A DNA stretch of 64,000 nt from Streptomyces sp. NBC_01306 (GTDB lineage: Bacteria; Actinomycetota; Actinomycetes; Streptomycetales; Streptomycetaceae), in the NCBI RefSeq assembly GCF_026340465.1, contig NZ_JAPEPC010000001.1:1987501-2051500 (forward strand), written 5' to 3'. A model generated the notes under the pieces. The model searched no databases. It worked only from the letters and a program-made list of their open reading frames with translations, and was not told the origin of the DNA. Positions 33,232 through 41,253 of the stretch are shown piece by piece. Position 1 is the stretch's first letter. The number at the start of each line of letters is the position of its first letter. Position numbers and translations under genes: made by a program.

Positions 33232-34356
33232 TCAGCGGGCGGTGATCACCATGATCGCGGCGTCGTCCTGGAGCCGCCCGCCGACGTACCGGTGGAGATC
33301 CTGCTCGATCTCCCGCACCAGAGCGGCCGGTTCCAGGCCGGTCCAGCCCTCCAGCCGCCGGGCCAGCGGGTAGAACACCCGGTGGCCGTCCCGGGCCTCC
33401 GTGACCCCGTCCGTGAACAGCAGCAGCCGGTCCCCGTACGGCAGTCGCGTCTCCACGACTGCGCGCGCCCGTTCCTCGTCGGGGACCAGGAAGCCGAGCC
33501 CCAGCGGCAGTCCCGCCTCCCCCAGAGCGACCTGCCGCGCACCGGAGCCGGAGACCGCGAACGGCTCCAGATGGCCGCAGTTCACCAGCCGCATCCGCTG
33601 CCGGTCCGGGGCGAACTCCACCAGCAGCGCGGTGACATGGCGCGGCTCCTGGCCGATGGTCTCGGCGTACACGTTGTAGCGGTCCAGTATGTTCTCCATG
33701 CGCCGGGTCAGGTCCGACAGGCCCGGCTCCTCGTACCCCGCCACCCGGAAGGCGCTGAGCACGGCCGCGCCCGCGTTGATGGCGTCGAGCCCCTTGCCAC
33801 GCACATCGGCGACGAGCACCCGGGTCCCGAACGGCGACTCGATCAGCTCGTACAGATCGCCGCCCACCCGCGCGTACTCGTCCGCCGCGAGGTAGACCCC
33901 GTAGGCCTCGAAGTCCTTGGTACGCAGCGGGAACGGCCGCAGCAACGCGAGCTGGACGGCCTCGGCGGCCCCGCGGGTCCGCTCCAGGAGGGACTGCCGC
34001 TGGGAGCCGAGCCGCGAGATGAGCAGCGCGAGCATCCCGATCGTCCAGGTCGAGGCGAGAACGACGGCCATCTGACCGGGGTTGTGCTCGTGCGGTGCGA
34101 ACAGGGGGTACGAGACGGCGATGCTGATACCGGCGAGGGTGGCGAGCGCGGCGGTGGCCAGGACGCTCAGCACGAGGGCGCCGACGAGCGGGACCAGACT
34201 CGCGAACAGCACCACCCGCAGGTCTCCGGGGGTGACGGACTCCACTCCCACGATCGCGGCCAGCACCACGAGCAGAAACACGAGGAACGCTGCGCGCTCC
34301 CTACGCGTCGTGTCCCGCTCCACGAGCAGACGCGTGAGGCTGCGTGCGAGCGGCAT
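33232..34356 (-). CDS. Membrane-bound PP2C/SpoIIE-type phosphatase
   Basis: Protein of 374 aa. The N-terminal region has about four TM segments (AAFLVFLLVVLAAIVGVESV, LFASLVPLVGALVLSVLATA and others), followed by a PP2C/SpoIIE domain with all key acidic motifs: DEYARVGGDLYE, VLVADVRGKG, LFTDGVTEARD and QDDAAIMVI. Such RsbU-like phosphatases usually dephosphorylate anti-anti-sigma factors; no anti-sigma partner gene is next to it. No PAS or GAF sensor domain is visible, so the TM region is the likely sensor. Confidence 0.88.
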   Translation of the reverse strand: MPLARSLTRLLVERDTTRRERAAFLVFLLVVLAAIVGVESVTPGDLRVVLFASLVPLVGALVLSVLATAALATLAGISIAVSYPLFAPHEHNPGQMAVVLASTWTIGMLALLISRLGSQRQSLLERTRGAAEAVQLALLRPFPLRTKDFEAYGVYLAADEYARVGGDLYELIESPFGTRVLVADVRGKGLDAINAGAAVLSAFRVAGYEEPGLSDLTRRMENILDRYNVYAETIGQEPRHVTALLVEFAPDRQRMRLVNCGHLEPFAVSGSGARQVALGEAGLPLGLGFLVPDEERARAVVETRLPYGDRLLLFTDGVTEARDGHRVFYPLARRLEGWTGLEPAALVREIEQDLHRYVGGRLQDDAAIMVITAR

Positions 34357-34504
34357 GGACAGATCCCATCTGGGCCGGTATGCGAGATATGCGGCTTTTG
34401 CCGTCCCTCTTTCTCACAGTAGCGCCGTCCCGGCGGCGGCACAGCGGCACGGCCGCGCTCCTGGAGCCCCGGGAGAAGGGCGGGGCCGGAGCTGGAGCGC
34501 GCAG

Positions 34505-34543
34505 AGAAGGGGCGGCCCGCACATCGTGCGGGCCGCCCCTTCT
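34505..34543 (-). terminator. Strong hairpin terminator after moeZ
   Basis: A perfect 18-bp stem (AGAAGGGGCGGCCCGCAC and its complement) with a 3-base loop lies 34 bases beyond the moeZ stop. It probably ends moeZ transcription. Confidence 0.75.
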
Positions 34544-34576
34544 GAGGCAGTGCTCCGGTCCGGCGGACCGGCTTCT

Positions 34577-35755
34577 CTAGTAGATCGGCTTCTCCGGCTC
34601 GATCTGGTTGACCCAGCCGATCACGCCGCCGCCCACGTGGACGGCGTCGGCGAAGCCCGCGGACTTCAGCACGGCCAGCACCTCGGCCGAGCGGACGCCC
34701 GTCTTGCAGTGCAGGACGATCTTCTTGTCCTGCGGAAGGTCCGAGAGGGCGGTGCCCATGATGAACTCGTTCTTCGGGATCAGCTTCGCGCCCGGGATCG
34801 AGACGATCTCGTACTCGTTCGGCTCGCGGACGTCGATGATCTCGATCTTCTCGTCGGTGTCGATCCACTCCTTGAGCTGCTTGGGAGTGATCGTCGAACC
34901 GGCCGCCGCCTCCTGGGCCTCCTCGGACACGACGCCACAGAAGGCCTCGTAGTCGATGAGCTCGGTGACGGTGGGGTTCTCACCGCAGACCGCGCAGTCG
35001 GGGTCCTTGCGGACCTTGACCTGGCGGTACTGCATCTCCAGGGCGTCGTAGATCATCAGTCGGCCGACCAGCGGCTCACCGATGCCGGCGAGCAGCTTGA
35101 TCGCCTCGTTGACCTGGATGGAGCCGATCGACGCGCAGAGCACGCCGAGCACGCCGCCCTCGGCGCAGGAGGGGACCATGCCGGGGGGCGGGGGCTCCGG
35201 GTAGAGGCAGCGGTAGCAGGGGCCGTGCTCGGACCAGAAGACCGACGCCTGGCCGTCGAAGCGGTAGATCGAGCCCCAGACGTACGGCTTGTTGAGCAGC
35301 ACGCACGCGTCGTTGACCAGGTAGCGGGTGGCGAAGTTGTCCGTGCCGTCCACGATCAGGTCGTACTGGGAGAAGATGTCCATCACGTTCTCGGCTTCGA
35401 GCCGCTCCTCGTGAAGGATCACATTCACCAGGGGGTTGATCCCGAGGACCGTGTCCTTGGCCGACTGGGCCTTGGAACGGCCGATGTCGGCCTGGCTGTG
35501 GATGATCTGGCGCTGCAGGTTCGACTCGTCGACCTCGTCGAACTCCACAATGCCCAGCGTGCCCACACCGGCGGCGGCCAGGTACATGAGGGCGGGCGAA
35601 CCGAGGCCGCCCGCACCCACGGCGAGCACCTTGGCGTTCTTCAGCCGCTTCTGCCCGTCCATCCCCACGTCGGGGATGATCAGGTGGCGGGAGTACCTGC
35701 GGACCTCGTCGACGGTGAGTTCAGCAGCTGGCTCGACCAGGGGTGGCAGCGACAC
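34577..35755 (-). CDS. moeZ: MoeZ adenylyltransferase/sulfurtransferase
   Basis: Two-domain protein of 392 aa. The N-terminal ThiF/MoeB domain has the nucleotide loop GAGGLGSPALMYLAAAGVG and two zinc pairs (PCYRC, CAVCG). The C-terminal rhodanese domain carries the active cysteine at about C350 in HCKTGVRS. MoeZ activates the C-termini of ubiquitin-like sulfur carriers (MoaD, ThiS, CysO) and loads sulfur for molybdopterin, thiamine and cysteine synthesis. Start GTG at 35755. A SigR-type promoter lies directly upstream, overlapping the end of the spherulin-like gene. Confidence 0.93.
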   Translation of the reverse strand: MSLPPLVEPAAELTVDEVRRYSRHLIIPDVGMDGQKRLKNAKVLAVGAGGLGSPALMYLAAAGVGTLGIVEFDEVDESNLQRQIIHSQADIGRSKAQSAKDTVLGINPLVNVILHEERLEAENVMDIFSQYDLIVDGTDNFATRYLVNDACVLLNKPYVWGSIYRFDGQASVFWSEHGPCYRCLYPEPPPPGMVPSCAEGGVLGVLCASIGSIQVNEAIKLLAGIGEPLVGRLMIYDALEMQYRQVKVRKDPDCAVCGENPTVTELIDYEAFCGVVSEEAQEAAAGSTITPKQLKEWIDTDEKIEIIDVREPNEYEIVSIPGAKLIPKNEFIMGTALSDLPQDKKIVLHCKTGVRSAEVLAVLKSAGFADAVHVGGGVIGWVNQIEPEKPIY

Positions 35756-35798
35756 GGGGACTCCGTTGGTCGGTATCTACGTACGATGGTTCTTCCGT

Positions 35799-35824
35799 AA
35801 CACTGCCACGCCCCTTCTCATTCC
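35799..35824 (-). promoter_or_regulatory. SigR-type promoter of moeZ
   Basis: On the minus strand GGAAT (35820-35824), exactly 18 bases, GTT (35799-35801): a full match to the SigR consensus. It is about 44 bases before the moeZ start, giving a short 5' UTR, and sits across the end of the upstream gene, making moeZ separately inducible by thiol oxidation. Confidence 0.8.
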
Positions 35825-36618
35825 GAGACACCAGGTCCGATCCGCGAGACGATTTCGTCCCAGTAGCCGGGCAGCGCCTCGAACGGCGCGCTCTCCTCCG
35901 GCCGGCCTGCGGCGGAGCCGTCAGTCCCACCCACCGGGTCGTCCCCGCCTGTGCGGTCGGTCCGGTCGGTCCGGTCGGTGAAGAAGATCGTGCCCGCGCC
36001 CTGCCAGCGGGCGATCCGGACGGCCTCCTCCAGATGCGTGCGCGGGACGCCGTGCACGAAGTGGGCGAACCGCGACGGGTCGTAATCGGCCGTCCACTCC
36101 GCCACCTGCGACCAGCGGTAGTCCGTCCAGGGGCCGCTGAAGGTGACCAACTGGTCGGCGGTCTCGGCGTATCCGGGGTACGGGTGCACACCGTGTCCGA
36201 GCACGAGACGGCCGCCGGGTCCCGTCACCGACCTGAGGGCAGCCGCGATCCGCCGGGTCTCGGGCAGGTCGGCGCGGTCGGCCGGGGCCCGGTCGAGGAA
36301 GAAGCCGTCGGTGCGGTACCAGTCGGTGAACCGGTGGGCCTCCGCGATCAGCTCCCCGAACGGACGGGTGCCGTGGGCCATGTCGAGATGGCCGAGCACG
36401 CGCGTCCCCGCGGTGCGGAGCCGGCCCGCCGCTGCCAGGCAGTGCGGGTCGGGCCGGGCGCCGGGACCGTTGGCGACGTTGAGGACGACCCAGTGCAACG
36501 GCGTTCCCGGGCGAGCCAGTTCGGCCCATTCGACCGGCGCGACCAGCGGGTGCGCGTACCCCGGTACACCGAAGCCCAGCTCGGCCGAGAGGGTCGCGCC
36601 CGGGGTCAGATGCGACAT
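35818..36618 (-). CDS. Spherulin-4-like (GH135-type) glycosidase
   Basis: Protein of 266 aa of the spherulation-specific family 4. Visible conserved segments are PGYAHPLVAPVEWAEL, HWVVLNVANGPG, LGHLDMAHG, WYRTDGFFLDRAP and IFFTDRTDRT. The fungal member Sph3 (GH135) cleaves galactosaminogalactan, with acidic residues in the region matching DGFFLD. No signal peptide is visible from the chosen ATG at 36618, which has GGAGG four bases upstream and overlaps the epimerase gene end by 13 bases. An Asp/Arg/Thr repeat (TDRTDRTDRT) near residue 217 is unusual. It probably acts with the sugar epimerase and the PelF-like glycosyltransferase of this operon. Confidence 0.8.
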   Translation of the reverse strand: MSHLTPGATLSAELGFGVPGYAHPLVAPVEWAELARPGTPLHWVVLNVANGPGARPDPHCLAAAGRLRTAGTRVLGHLDMAHGTRPFGELIAEAHRFTDWYRTDGFFLDRAPADRADLPETRRIAAALRSVTGPGGRLVLGHGVHPYPGYAETADQLVTFSGPWTDYRWSQVAEWTADYDPSRFAHFVHGVPRTHLEEAVRIARWQGAGTIFFTDRTDRTDRTGGDDPVGGTDGSAAGRPEESAPFEALPGYWDEIVSRIGPGVSE

Positions 36619-37568
36619 GCCGCCTCCATCCAGATGTCGGCGAGCGACTCCTCCAGATTGATGCGCGGGCGCCAGCCGAGCCGGTCGCGGGCGGTGCGTA
36701 CGTCCGCCTGCTGCCAGCCGCCGCAGCCGTCCGGGTACGGGGACGGCGCGGCCAGATGGTCCATGACCGGCTCGGAGGGGCGCGGCGAGACCAGGCCCGA
36801 GTGGCGGTGCTGGGGCGCGTCGAGCTCGTGGAGCGTGCCGCCGAATCCGGCGACCCTGGCCAGGACGGCGGCGGCGTCGCGCAGCTTCACCGCGTGGCCC
36901 GTACCGATGTTGACGACGCCCTGGGCGGCGGAGAGCGACGCGGCGTGCACGGCGCGCGCCACGTCCCGTACGTCGACGAAGTCGCGCTGGACGCCGAGCC
37001 CGGAGAGCTTCAGCTCCTTGTCCCCTGCCTGCATCGCACGGCGCATGGCCTCGGCGAGCCGGCCCAGCGGGGAGCCCGCGGGGGTGCCGGGGCCGACCGG
37101 TGAGAAGACCCGCAGGACGATCGCGTCGAGCCCCGAGTTGAGCACCAGCTCGCTGGCGGCCAGCTTGGAGACCCCGTACGGGCCGCCGGGGCGCGGGACC
37201 GCGTCCTCGGCTGTGGACGAACCGGGCTGGCTCGGTCCGTACTCGGCGGCGCAACCGAGCTGCACCATCCGCGCGTTGCAGGTGCTGCGGCGCAGCGCCT
37301 CGCAGACGGAGGCGACGGCGACGGTGTTGTGCCGGGTGAGATCGCGGGCGCCGCCACGGGTGGCTCCGGCGCAGTTGATGACGACGCCGGGGTGGACGGC
37401 GTCCAGGAAGCGGGTCAGCGCTCCTGGGCTGCCGCTGGCGAGGTCGAAGCGGACGTCGGCGTCGTCGCCGCGTCCGAGGGCCGTGAGGTGCACGGCGGGG
37501 TCGGCGAGCAGGCGGTCGGCCACATAGCGGCCGAGATATCCGTTGGCTCCGAGCAGCAGCACCCTCAT
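36606..37568 (-). CDS. NAD-dependent sugar epimerase/dehydratase
   Basis: Extended short-chain dehydrogenase of 320 aa: GANGYLGRYVAD NAD loop at the N-terminus, DVRFDL, and the catalytic pair in PYGVSKLAAS (Tyr and Lys). QRDFVDVRDVARA and NIGTGHAVKL are typical of nucleotide-sugar 4-epimerases. The substrate cannot be read from the sequence; the context suggests a UDP-hexose or UDP-HexNAc. Its ATG overlaps the stop of the preceding 18-codon ORF, and its end overlaps the spherulin gene. Confidence 0.85.
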   Translation of the reverse strand: MRVLLLGANGYLGRYVADRLLADPAVHLTALGRGDDADVRFDLASGSPGALTRFLDAVHPGVVINCAGATRGGARDLTRHNTVAVASVCEALRRSTCNARMVQLGCAAEYGPSQPGSSTAEDAVPRPGGPYGVSKLAASELVLNSGLDAIVLRVFSPVGPGTPAGSPLGRLAEAMRRAMQAGDKELKLSGLGVQRDFVDVRDVARAVHAASLSAAQGVVNIGTGHAVKLRDAAAVLARVAGFGGTLHELDAPQHRHSGLVSPRPSEPVMDHLAAPSPYPDGCGGWQQADVRTARDRLGWRPRINLEESLADIWMEAACRI

Positions 37569-37621
37569 CGCGCGGCCGCCTCTCGGTACCGACGGGACGG
37601 TGCTGGAAGGTCGGGGCTCAT
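37565..37621 (-). CDS. 18-codon ORF coupled to the epimerase gene
   Basis: ATG at 37621 behind an excellent ribosome site (AGAAGGAG, about 8 bases upstream) opens MSPDLPAPSRRYREAAAR, whose TGA overlaps the epimerase ATG (ATGA). It could be a translational-coupling leader rather than a functional peptide. The epimerase ATG itself has only a weak ribosome site, which supports the coupling idea. Confidence 0.45.
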   Translation of the reverse strand: MSPDLPAPSRRYREAAAR

Positions 37622-37749
37622 TTTTCGTTCTCCTTCTGAGGTGTTACGGGGTGGTCGGCCCGCGGCGTCGGCTCCGCGGGAGTTTCGGGGGCGGCGGTCC
37701 GGCGGGTGGCCGGCCGCCGCTTCAGGTGTGCCGCTTCAGGTCCGCCGCT

Positions 37750-38895
37750 TCAGGTGTGCGCCGAGGCGCGGGAGAGTGCGGCGGTGGCGTGCGCCAGCAG
37801 GGCGAGTGCCGCCACTCCGCAGACGACGGCGGATACGGCCGCCGCGCCCAGTGCGTCGACGGGCGCGGCGACGAAGCGGCAGCCGGGGAGGCGGCCGATG
37901 AGGACGGACGCCAGGGCGAGGGCCTCTCCCGTGCAGGCGGAGGCGAGCGCGGCGGCCGCGCCGGCGGGGAGGCCGTGGACGGTGAGCAGCCGGGAGAGGA
38001 GGAGCAGGACGGCGAGGGCCGCCGCTCCCGGGCTGAAGCCGGGGACGAACAGCAGGGCCGCGGGCACCGCCGCGTACAGCAGGGTGACGGCGACCACGAG
38101 CGGCCTGGTGTGCGCCGCGAACTCCGCGGTCCCGCGGCTGGCCGCGAGCTTCCGCCCGGCCAGTTGCGCGAAGAGCCGGACACACCAGGCGGCGGGTGCG
38201 ACGGCCACGGCGAGACCCACGACGGCGATCCCGGACAGCGGCCACGGGCCGTCGGGGCCGCCCCGCACGAACTGGTCGAGGAGCCCGTCCCCGCAGAGCG
38301 CGTAGCCGATCAGCCAGCAGACGTACAGGCGCGCGGCCGGCACCGTGCGCCCCCTGGCACGCAGCGGGCCCCGGCGCAGGGTGATCGCGAGGGCGAGTCC
38401 GGTGAGGGCTGCCCCGGCCGCTGTGGCCGCGAGCCTGCCGCCGCCCTGGGTCAGTCCGGCGCCGGCGGCCGTCGCGACGGCGCAGGCGCCGGGCAGCAGT
38501 CCGTCGAAGGGGGCGCGCGGAACGGCTGCCGGAGTGCGCGCCGGTTCGGCGCCGTCGGCCTCCGCGCCCCGGGGGACCCGGGCGTACAGCTCGTCGGCGA
38601 GCGAGAAGACGTCCCGGTGCCGGAAGCGGGCGGCCGTCCGGTCGGTGATCCCGTGCGCCTCAAGACCTGCGGCGATCTCCAGCGGGTCGACGGCCCGCTC
38701 GCACAGTTCGCGGTGGCGGTGCATCAGCGCCCGTACGGGGTCGGCTGGGCCGCGTACGCCTTTGCGTACCGGGGATCCCGGCAGCCCGGCGGCTTCGCCG
38801 AGCACGGCTTCGGAGCGGTCGTCCCAGGCGTCGGCAGCGACGGGCGGCCGCGGCCCGTCGAGAGGCTGGGGCTCGTTGGTACGGGGGGTGCTCAT
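37750..38895 (-). CDS. Polytopic membrane protein of the exopolysaccharide-like operon
   Basis: Protein of 381 aa. The N-terminal cytoplasmic part of about 130 residues contains HRHRELCERAVDPLEIAAGLEAHGITD, a helical segment. Eight to nine predicted TM helices follow (GACAVATAAGAGLTQ, LTGLALAITL, GIAVVGLAVAVAPAAWC, LVVAVTLLYAAVPAALLFV and others). No match to PelE or PelG can be claimed from sight. The start ATG at 38895 overlaps the stop of the upstream small gene. It may take the place of the export or anchoring component. Confidence 0.75.
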   Translation of the reverse strand: MSTPRTNEPQPLDGPRPPVAADAWDDRSEAVLGEAAGLPGSPVRKGVRGPADPVRALMHRHRELCERAVDPLEIAAGLEAHGITDRTAARFRHRDVFSLADELYARVPRGAEADGAEPARTPAAVPRAPFDGLLPGACAVATAAGAGLTQGGGRLAATAAGAALTGLALAITLRRGPLRARGRTVPAARLYVCWLIGYALCGDGLLDQFVRGGPDGPWPLSGIAVVGLAVAVAPAAWCVRLFAQLAGRKLAASRGTAEFAAHTRPLVVAVTLLYAAVPAALLFVPGFSPGAAALAVLLLLSRLLTVHGLPAGAAAALASACTGEALALASVLIGRLPGCRFVAAPVDALGAAAVSAVVCGVAALALLAHATAALSRASAHT

Positions 38896-39266
38896 ACGGC
38901 GACCTCTCGGCGCTGGCAGGTGAGTGGGGGCCGGAGACGGAGAACGGGGCCGGTGTGAACAGGGGCGGCGGGCCGGGGTCCGGGGCCGAAGGGGTCAGAG
39001 GGGCCGGAGCGGCCGGAGGGCGCGGAAACGGCGAACGGGGGTTGCGGGACCGCGCCCGTGCCGGGGTGCGCACCCGGGGCTGAACCCGAGCCGGAGCGTG
39101 CGCCGGAGTGGCGGGCAGGGCGGGCAGGGCAGCTGGGGATCGGCTCCGACGGTGCCGCAGCAGCCATCCGTGCCCCGGCGTACGCCCGCGCGCTCGTGCT
39201 GTCGCCCCGGGCACCGCCCGGACTCCACCGGGACGCGGCTGCCGACACCGTCCGGCCCCGGCTCAC
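38892..39266 (-). CDS. Small Pro/Ala/Arg-rich protein between glycosyltransferase and membrane protein
   Basis: A 124-codon frame hidden behind larger shadow ORFs. Its GTG (39266) overlaps the glycosyltransferase stop (GTGA) with GGGGGAGGGG seven bases upstream, and its TGA overlaps the membrane-protein ATG (ATGA). Both junctions are typical of coupled Streptomyces genes, and third codon positions are mostly G/C. The product (start VSRGRTVSAAASRWSPGG) is low-complexity with no recognisable domain. It could instead be an unused spacer or the frame-shifted tail of the glycosyltransferase. Confidence 0.45.
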   Translation of the reverse strand: MSRGRTVSAAASRWSPGGARGDSTSARAYAGARMAAAAPSEPIPSCPARPARHSGARSGSGSAPGAHPGTGAVPQPPFAVSAPSGRSGPSDPFGPGPRPAAPVHTGPVLRLRPPLTCQRREVAV

Positions 39267-41044
39267 CGGCGCCCCTCCCCCGTCACGGCCGCCGTACCGG
39301 TAGCCCGCGACACCGGCACGGCACCGGCCCGCACCACACTGGGCACGGCACCGGCCTGCGCAGCACCCGGCACGGCGCCTGCCCCGCCACCGTGAGTTCC
39401 GGCGCCAGAGCTCACCCCCGCACCCGCCGACTCCGGCTCCGCCCAGCTCGGAGTACGGGCGGCGCCTCCGCCCCCCGCCGCCCAGTTCCCCGGCACATGC
39501 GATTCCGCCGGATACGCGAACGGCCTGGGCTCCCCGGTGTCGTGCTCCGGCGCACGCCGGACCGGGCAGTGCGAGATCAGGTCGAGGTAAATGCCGTGAA
39601 ATGCCGCGAGGTTCTGCTCGACCGTGAACAGTTCGAGCGCCCGCGCACGCGCCGCAGCCCCCAGCCGCTCCCGGCGCGCGGGGTCGCGCAGCAGTGCGAG
39701 ACAGGCGTCGGCCAGGGCCCGGGGATTGCGCGGCGGCACCACGAGCCCCGTACCGCCGATGACTTCGACCACGGCACCGACATCGGTGGAGGCCGTCGCC
39801 CGGCCGCAGAACATCGCTTCCACCAGACTCACCGGGAACCCCTCCACCACGCTGGAGAGCACGACGACCGCGCCCCCCGCATAGGCGTCGGCCAGTTCGG
39901 GGGTCTCCGGGCCGCCGATCTCGTCGAAGGCGACGGGGTTGGAGCCGACGGCGTGCGCGCCGGCCGCCTCGTCGGGGAACAACTGCGCGGCCAGCGCCCG
40001 GCAGTGGGCGAGATAGGCCGCGCCCTCGGGGCCTTCGGCGGGGGCTCCGACGATCCGCAGCACCGCGCCCGGTTCCTCCCTGCGCACCTCGGCGAAGGCG
40101 TGCAGCAGCGAGATCAGATCCTTGGCCGGTTCGATGCGCCCGACCCAGACGAGGGTCGCCGGGTCGCCCGCGTCCGTGCCGTCCCCCACGGCGGCGAAGC
40201 GTGCGGCCTCCATGCCGGGATAGACCGTGCGCAGCTTCGCGGGGTCGGCGCCGCACTTCTCCTGCCAGCGGCGGGCGTGCGTGTTGCCCGGCGTGATCAC
40301 CGCGGCCTGTCCGTAGACCTCGGCGGCGAGGGCGCGGTGGAAGGAGGCGAGCAGCGCCCGTACCGGCGCGCTCCGGTCGCCGCCCGCGAGGAAGTGCGAG
40401 CGGAGCTGGACCCCGTACTCGGTGACCAGCAGCGGCACCCCGAAGAAGCGTTTGGCCAGCAGCCCCGGCAGCGCGGCGGTGCCGCCCGCCGTGGCATGGC
40501 AGAGGTCCACCGCCCCCAGGCCGTCCTCGGTGTACCAGTCGAGGGAGAGCGGCCGCAGCGCGCGTTCGACCAGGCCGGCGAAGGCGAGGTGGTCGGGGAC
40601 CCCGGCGGCCTGCACGGTGCGGTTGGCCCCGGGCGCACGGCAGGCGGACTCCAGGGTGCGCAGGGCCGTCTCCGAGCGGAGCGCCGTGTGCAGCCCGCCG
40701 CGCTCCCTGGCCAGTTCGGCCAGACCGTAGAGACCGGCCGCGAAGTCAGGTCCTCCGCCGCAGACGGCGGCCGCCAGTTCGCCGAAGTGTCCGGCGAAGC
40801 GGCGCCGGTCGCGGCGCCCGTAGGGACGGCCCGCCACGGGCTCCGTCCACAGCGGGGCGGTGCGCACCCGCCTTACCTGGGGCGGGAGTTCGACCCGCCC
40901 GGCTGCCTCCTGGTGTGCGCTGCGGCTCAGGGCGTAGACATCGAACTCGTGCTGCTCAAGACCGCGCACCAGCCGGTCGCACCAGAGCCGTGACTCACCT
41001 GTCGCATACGGATAACCACCGTCCGTAAGCAGTCCTGTCCGCAT
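39263..41044 (-). CDS. PelF-like GT4 glycosyltransferase
   Basis: Protein of 593 aa. The N-terminus MRTGLLTDGGYPYATGESRLWCDRLV is the DUF3492/PelF signature. The C-terminal GT4 domain has PGNTHARRWQEK, VWVGRIEPAKDL and the nucleotide-binding VVEGFPVSLVEAMFCGRA (E-x7-E). PelF polymerises UDP-HexNAc in Pel exopolysaccharide synthesis. A 100-residue Ala/Gly/Pro-rich tail after HCPVRRAPEHDTG is unusual for the family. I prefer the ATG at 41044, where family alignments begin; the GTG at 41050 is also possible. First gene of the operon that continues to the spherulin gene. Confidence 0.85.
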   Translation of the reverse strand: MRTGLLTDGGYPYATGESRLWCDRLVRGLEQHEFDVYALSRSAHQEAAGRVELPPQVRRVRTAPLWTEPVAGRPYGRRDRRRFAGHFGELAAAVCGGGPDFAAGLYGLAELARERGGLHTALRSETALRTLESACRAPGANRTVQAAGVPDHLAFAGLVERALRPLSLDWYTEDGLGAVDLCHATAGGTAALPGLLAKRFFGVPLLVTEYGVQLRSHFLAGGDRSAPVRALLASFHRALAAEVYGQAAVITPGNTHARRWQEKCGADPAKLRTVYPGMEAARFAAVGDGTDAGDPATLVWVGRIEPAKDLISLLHAFAEVRREEPGAVLRIVGAPAEGPEGAAYLAHCRALAAQLFPDEAAGAHAVGSNPVAFDEIGGPETPELADAYAGGAVVVLSSVVEGFPVSLVEAMFCGRATASTDVGAVVEVIGGTGLVVPPRNPRALADACLALLRDPARRERLGAAARARALELFTVEQNLAAFHGIYLDLISHCPVRRAPEHDTGEPRPFAYPAESHVPGNWAAGGGGAARTPSWAEPESAGAGVSSGAGTHGGGAGAVPGAAQAGAVPSVVRAGAVPVSRATGTAAVTGEGRR

Positions 41045-41124
41045 GAGCACACCCCCGGTCTCCCTTCAGGCAGCCACCGTTGGTGACGGCGACTCGCAGC
41101 GGGACGACCGTAAGCGGACAGAGA

Positions 41125-41158
41125 GGTGGCGCGATGGACGGTTGTCCATCGCGCCACC
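41125..41158 (-). terminator. Terminator after the peptide ABC operon
   Basis: Perfect 15-bp stem (GGTGGCGCGATGGAC and complement) with loop of 4, about 95 bases after the ATPase stop. Confidence 0.7.
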
Positions 41159-41253
41159 AGAAGGGGTGAACCGTCGTAACTTTCTCCCCCTGGTAGCGTT
41201 CTGTGGCGCTACGGTGCCTCTCGGTCACCCGGGGGTCGGCCCCGTCAGCCCCG

